From: Planctomycetota bacterium
GTDB taxonomy: Bacteria > Planctomycetota > Planctomycetia > Pirellulales > Pirellulaceae
Length of the DNA: 64,000 nucleotides
NCBI GenBank assembly: GCA_014238905.1
Contig: JABAAE010000018.1
Span: forward strand, 14,742 to 78,741
Direction of reading: 5' to 3'
This document shows, one piece after another, positions 60,196 through 64,000 of the stretch. The position numbers and the translations under genes are program-made. Numbering within the stretch: the first letter of the stretch is position 1; every line of letters starts with the position of its first letter. A model generated the notes under the pieces. That model was not told where the DNA came from. It ran no database searches and was given only the letters and a program-made list of their open reading frames with translations.

Positions 60196-61494
60196 TCAAG
60201 GTTTTGGTCGATCTTGCCCTTCCCCTTGGAGAGCGTTCGCCGAGCGGATGGCGTCCTGTCCAAAACGGGCAACGATATCATCGGTCGTTCGGTCGAGTTG
60301 CGAATGACAACGGATTTCTTTTTGGCTGAATAGATCAAGCTGTTGAGCGGACTGGCAGGAGAGATTACTCACGCTCACGCCAATCAGTCGGATCGGCGGG
60401 CCCACCGGGGGCAATTCATTGGTCACCAAGGTTCTGATTAACGAGTGGAAGACATGGGTAACATCAGTCCCCGTTTGGATTGATTTGGAACGCGTCACCG
60501 TTTTAAAATCGGAGAATTTTATTTTTAAGATCACGGTTCGGGCGGTCAAATGATGCTGGCGAACCCTGCGTGCAATCTGTCCCATTAATTCGATTGCGTT
60601 GGCTTCCAGAATCGAGCGGTCGGTAACGTCCTTTGGAAAGGTTCGCTCATGGGAAATTGTTTTCGCGGATCGATCTGGGATTACTTGACGTTGGTCGATT
60701 CCACGAGCGAGATTCCAGAATTGTTGACCGTTTTTGCCAAACAGTGACTTCAATTCAGGAAGTCCTAATTGTCTTAACTGGCCGATCGTATGAATTCCGA
60801 TCGCCGATAATCGGGTTTCACATTTCTTACCCACGCCCCAGATTCGACTTATCGAAAGAGGCTCTAAAAATGCCATGTTGTTTTCCGGCGTGACAACGAC
60901 CAGCCCATTTGGTTTTTTCAGATCGCTGGCGATTTTAGCGATGTATTTGTTGTTGGCAACGCCCGCTGAGGCGACCAATCCAATCTCGGCGAGGATCTCC
61001 GATTTAATTTGCTCGGCAATCTTCTTTGCATTCCCAAAAAGCAGGTTGCTTCCGGATACATCCAAAAAAGCTTCGTCAAGTGACAGAGGCTCGACAAGCG
61101 AGGTGAAGCGGTCGAAGATCCGATGGATATCTTCTGAAACCTTGGCGTAATGGCTGATTCGGGATTGAATAAAGACGGCCTTTGGGCACTGGCGAATGGC
61201 CAAAGAAGATGGCATGGCGCTGTGGATGCCATATTTTCGAGCTTCATAGCTGGCAGCAGAAACCACACCCCGGCCATGGGGATTTCCGCCCACGACGACA
61301 GGCTTTCCTTGCAGGCTCGGGTTGTCCCGGATTTCTACAGACGCGTAAAAAGCGTCCATATCAACATGAACGATCAAGGTCGACTCTCTGGGGAAACGGA
61401 TAGACCGGCATCGGATTGAGTTGTACAAATGGCAGGAGGTCGGTTTCAAGTCGCCTGGATTTTTCCAAAACGGGTGTTTGAAAGTTTGACACAA
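60196..61494 (-). CDS. dinB: DNA polymerase IV (DinB)
   Basis: A Y-family polymerase. The catalytic motifs are HVDMDAFYASVE (Asp ligands) and SLDEAFLDVSG (Asp/Glu), and the C-terminal little-finger domain includes LTARTVILKIKFSDFKTVTR. It performs translesion synthesis, usually under SOS control; no LexA box was recognised. The conserved core starts at LIVHVDMDAF near 61377, where a TTG lies. The TTG at 61494 has GAGGG 5 nt upstream but adds 39 residues of unconvincing sequence, so the start is uncertain. The stop is separated from the oxidoreductase start by about 200 bp. Confidence 0.95.
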   Translation of the reverse strand: MCQTFKHPFWKNPGDLKPTSCHLYNSIRCRSIRFPRESTLIVHVDMDAFYASVEIRDNPSLQGKPVVVGGNPHGRGVVSAASYEARKYGIHSAMPSSLAIRQCPKAVFIQSRISHYAKVSEDIHRIFDRFTSLVEPLSLDEAFLDVSGSNLLFGNAKKIAEQIKSEILAEIGLVASAGVANNKYIAKIASDLKKPNGLVVVTPENNMAFLEPLSISRIWGVGKKCETRLSAIGIHTIGQLRQLGLPELKSLFGKNGQQFWNLARGIDQRQVIPDRSAKTISHERTFPKDVTDRSILEANAIELMGQIARRVRQHHLTARTVILKIKFSDFKTVTRSKSIQTGTDVTHVFHSLIRTLVTNELPPVGPPIRLIGVSVSNLSCQSAQQLDLFSQKEIRCHSQLDRTTDDIVARFGQDAIRSANALQGEGQDRPKP

Positions 61495-61799
61495 CTGCCC
61501 TCAAAGTAAAACAGCTCTTTAGACAACAAGAGCCTCGGGGAAATAAAAAAAGGAAATTAAAAAAGATCCGCGTCTTGCCCCAGGGCTCCATTGGTTCGGT
61601 TGATTTTTAGAATAGGTGAACGGGCGATGAAAACTCGTGAGACATCCCGACAAGGGATAAATGTTTGAGTTACAATGCGGTTGATTTGGATGATGAGATT
61701 GGCGTCAAGGATTCTGCTGCCATTGCTTGGAGTATGCCATCGACTACTGAATCTCGAACGGTTTTTTAAAATCTTATTGGACCAAGGACAGGTAACTTG
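61495..61799. other. Divergent intergenic region before the PhoD-like gene
   Basis: A weak sigma70-like pair lies on the plus strand: CCGACA at 61647-61652 and TACAAT at 61671-61676, 18-bp spacer, about 125 nt before the ATG at 61800. AGGACAGG precedes that ATG by a short distance. No other feature was identified. Confidence 0.3.
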
Positions 61800-64000
61800 A
61801 TGAATTCGTTTACCCGCCGGTTGTTATTGAAACTATCCAGTGTCGGTACCGGTGTGTTGTCGTTTTTTAGCCCTCGGCCGAGTGAGGCAAAAGCGGAGCT
61901 AATCGTAGCAAACCCATTTCATTCCAGGTGGCATCTGACCAATGATCGGGTTTTTCTAGGCGGAGAATATTGGGCCAACCCGATGGAAGACTGGCGAGTC
62001 AGCAATGGTTCTGCTGAATGTCAGACTCTGGGAGGATTTCGAAATATCCAATTGTTGACCCATCAAATTGTCAAACCCGAAGGCCGTTTTCGAATGAGTG
62101 TTGCCTTCGATCAAATTGAAGTCGGAAAACTGGATGGCGGTGCTGGGTTTCAGGTAGGTATCCGCAGCGATATTAATGAATATCGAAGTAACAGTTTTGC
62201 AAAGAATGGTGTAAAAGCGGGGGTTGTTAACGGGAAATTAACACTTGGGAAAAATTCTACTTCAGTGTTTCCGCAACTAAAAAAACCAACTGATGTAACG
62301 TTGGAGTTGTCAGGGAAAGTCCGTGATCAGCAGTACGAGCTATTGTTGGTAGCGAGTGATTCCCGAGGAGCTGAAATTGGTCGTCTGCAAGGGAGGTTTC
62401 CAAAAAAAAATCTGGTCGGAAATGTCGCTTTGGTAAGTAACTACGACCCGGCGATCAAACGACTTCAAGGATCCCGCCATCGATTTAGAAATTGGAAAGT
62501 AGAGGGAGATGCGTTTGACGTCGACCAATCCCGTCGATTTGGTCCTTTGTTATGGTCGATGTACACGTTGCATGACTCCCGTAGCGAAAGTGGGTTCTGC
62601 TTGAAATTAACCGCCCTGACGGGTCCTCTTGGGAAGAAGGATGGCAAGAAGGTTGAGTTGCAGACCCTGGGCACCGCTGGATACCAAACGATTGCCAATG
62701 CCGAGTTGGATCGAGACGCTTGGACGGCCATCTTTTCAATACCCAACTGGGATTCGTCCAAATCAGTCAAGTACCGAGTTGTATACAACGAGGAGTTAAA
62801 GGATGGCTCCAGTTCGGCGAGCTACTGGGAGGGAATTATCAGGCCGAATCCTTCTGGCCGACCCTTGAGAATTGGCGCGTTAACCTGCCAAAACGACTAT
62901 GCCTTTCCCTATGAACCGGTTGCCAACAACGTGGCCAGCTTAGACCCGGACTTGCTCTACTTTTCCGGTGATCAGTTGTACGAGAATCATGGCGGGTATG
63001 GTCTGATCAGGGACCCCGCAGATCCCGCTATTTTGAATTACCTGAGAAAATTCTATCAATTTGGTTGGTCCTTTCGCCAAGCGATGAAAAATCGTCCAAC
63101 GGTTTGTCTTCCGGATGATCACGATGTCTTCCAGGGAAATATTTGGGGCGAAGGTGGGCAAGAGATGGAACGCGAGGGGGGGACTTCTTCCAAGGGGGGG
63201 TATCGGGAACCGGCAAAAATGGTGAACGTGGTCCACAGGACCTGCGCCGGCCACTATCCGCAGTACCAAGATGCCAAGCCTGGCAAGCAGGATATTAGCG
63301 TCTATTTTGGCGAATTGGTTTACGGGAACGTCGGTTTTGCCATCTTGGGAGATCGGCAATTTAAGAGTGGCCCAGAGAGGGTCTCTTTTTGGAAAGGCCG
63401 GGCCGATCACATCAAGGATGAAAGTATCGATGTCTCCCGTCTGGACAAGGAGGGACTGGTATTGCTTGGCGATCGGCAGGAAGCGTTCTTGAGATCCTGG
63501 GTGGGTGACTGGAGAGGTCATCAAATGAAGGTGTTACTTAGCCAGACGGTATTTGCCGGCGTTGCGACTCATCACGGCAATTACAACGGCTATCTTAAGG
63601 GAGATTTGGATTCGGGCGGTTGGCCGCAAACACCTCGCAATAATGCTATTAAAATTCTTCGTGAAGGGATGCCGCTGCATATCAATGGAGATCAGCATTT
63701 GACGACGTTGTCGCAATACGGAGTGGATCAGCAAAGAGATGGTTGCTGGTCGTTTTGTACGCCGGCCATCGCTGTGGGCTACCCGAGATGGTGGCGTCCA
63801 GACGAAATGGGGATGAAGCACGAAAATCGCCCCCAGCACGGTCTTCCCAACACGGGTGAATACCTGGACGGATTTGACAATAAGGTTTTCGTTTATGCGG
63901 TCGGTAATCCAGAGGTGGCAACGAAAAAGAATCGCTATCAACGTGCTCATCAAAAAGGTAGTGGTTTTGGATTTGTGACCATCGACACCGAGAAAAAAAC
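61800..64000 (+). CDS. Tat-exported PhoD-like phosphatase, truncated by window edge
   Basis: The frame is open from ATG 61800 to the last base, giving 733 residues with no stop, so the C-terminus is missing. The N-terminus NSFTRRLLLKLSSVGTGVLS is a Tat signal. Residues about 35-225 look like a beta-sandwich (LamG/DUF-type) module (FRMSVAFDQIEVGKLDGGAG). The rest is PhoD/metallophosphatase-like: LYFSGDQLYEN, VCLPDDHDVFQGN, HINGDQHLTTL. These Asp and His residues would bind metals for phosphodiester hydrolysis. AGGACAGG is upstream. Divergent from dinB. Confidence 0.85.
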   Translation, partial: MNSFTRRLLLKLSSVGTGVLSFFSPRPSEAKAELIVANPFHSRWHLTNDRVFLGGEYWANPMEDWRVSNGSAECQTLGGFRNIQLLTHQIVKPEGRFRMSVAFDQIEVGKLDGGAGFQVGIRSDINEYRSNSFAKNGVKAGVVNGKLTLGKNSTSVFPQLKKPTDVTLELSGKVRDQQYELLLVASDSRGAEIGRLQGRFPKKNLVGNVALVSNYDPAIKRLQGSRHRFRNWKVEGDAFDVDQSRRFGPLLWSMYTLHDSRSESGFCLKLTALTGPLGKKDGKKVELQTLGTAGYQTIANAELDRDAWTAIFSIPNWDSSKSVKYRVVYNEELKDGSSSASYWEGIIRPNPSGRPLRIGALTCQNDYAFPYEPVANNVASLDPDLLYFSGDQLYENHGGYGLIRDPADPAILNYLRKFYQFGWSFRQAMKNRPTVCLPDDHDVFQGNIWGEGGQEMEREGGTSSKGGYREPAKMVNVVHRTCAGHYPQYQDAKPGKQDISVYFGELVYGNVGFAILGDRQFKSGPERVSFWKGRADHIKDESIDVSRLDKEGLVLLGDRQEAFLRSWVGDWRGHQMKVLLSQTVFAGVATHHGNYNGYLKGDLDSGGWPQTPRNNAIKILREGMPLHINGDQHLTTLSQYGVDQQRDGCWSFCTPAIAVGYPRWWRPDEMGMKHENRPQHGLPNTGEYLDGFDNKVFVYAVGNPEVATKKNRYQRAHQKGSGFGFVTIDTEKK

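Overview
The window looks like chromosomal DNA from a planctomycete, probably a marine Pirellulales-type organism. This rests on gene families: DUF1549/DUF1553 (PSCyt-type) proteins, a Tat-exported DUF1501 protein, a DUF1559 protein, secreted FGly sulfatases, PPC-domain proteins, a cytochrome-WD40 protein, Gfo/Idh/MocA oxidoreductases with Tat signals, and many secreted hypothetical proteins. No rRNA, tRNA, insertion sequence, prophage or CRISPR array was seen.

Layout. 1-12.9 kb: a 19-bp tandem repeat at the left edge, then secreted or envelope genes (DUF1559 fusion, serine hydrolase, EF-hand protein, thioredoxin-like protein, U32 family protein, esterase, PQQ-type beta-propeller). 13.1-33.6 kb: two paralogous gene sets pointing away from each other. 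The left set (minus strand) is DUF1549/DUF1553, DUF1501, PPC-coiled-coil. The right set (plus strand) is DUF1549/DUF1553, PPC-coiled-coil, cytochrome-WD40-coiled-coil. A PP2C phosphatase and a sulfatase lie between them. Three of these proteins carry long Ala/Lys/Gln-rich coiled coils, and both DUF1549 proteins carry CX4CH plus CXXCH heme-type motifs. An extracytoplasmic redox/surface assembly is a reasonable hypothesis, not a demonstrated one.

33.8-34.6 kb: csrA with an unusual 5-residue-repeat tail, followed by two more short tandem arrays with periods of 15 and 18 bp. The 18-bp array repeats a GGGA core. 35-46 kb: transglutaminase-like protein, MsbA-type ABC exporter overlapping kdsD (LPS/Kdo pathway), a second sulfatase, an oxidoreductase, a DUF502 membrane protein, and an isochorismatase-ThuA fusion.

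46.4-51.2 kb: an overlapping operon of ROK sugar kinase, ppx and ppk1, suggesting polyphosphate metabolism linked to a sugar kinase. 51.4-64 kb: a cyanophycinase-like S51 protein with a decayed N-terminal copy of the fold, a threonine dehydratase whose N-terminus lacks a normal start codon, a lactate-permease-family transporter, a DJ-1/PfpI protein, a TIM-barrel protein with a second Gfo/Idh/MocA protein, DNA polymerase IV, and a Tat-exported PhoD-like phosphatase cut by the right edge.
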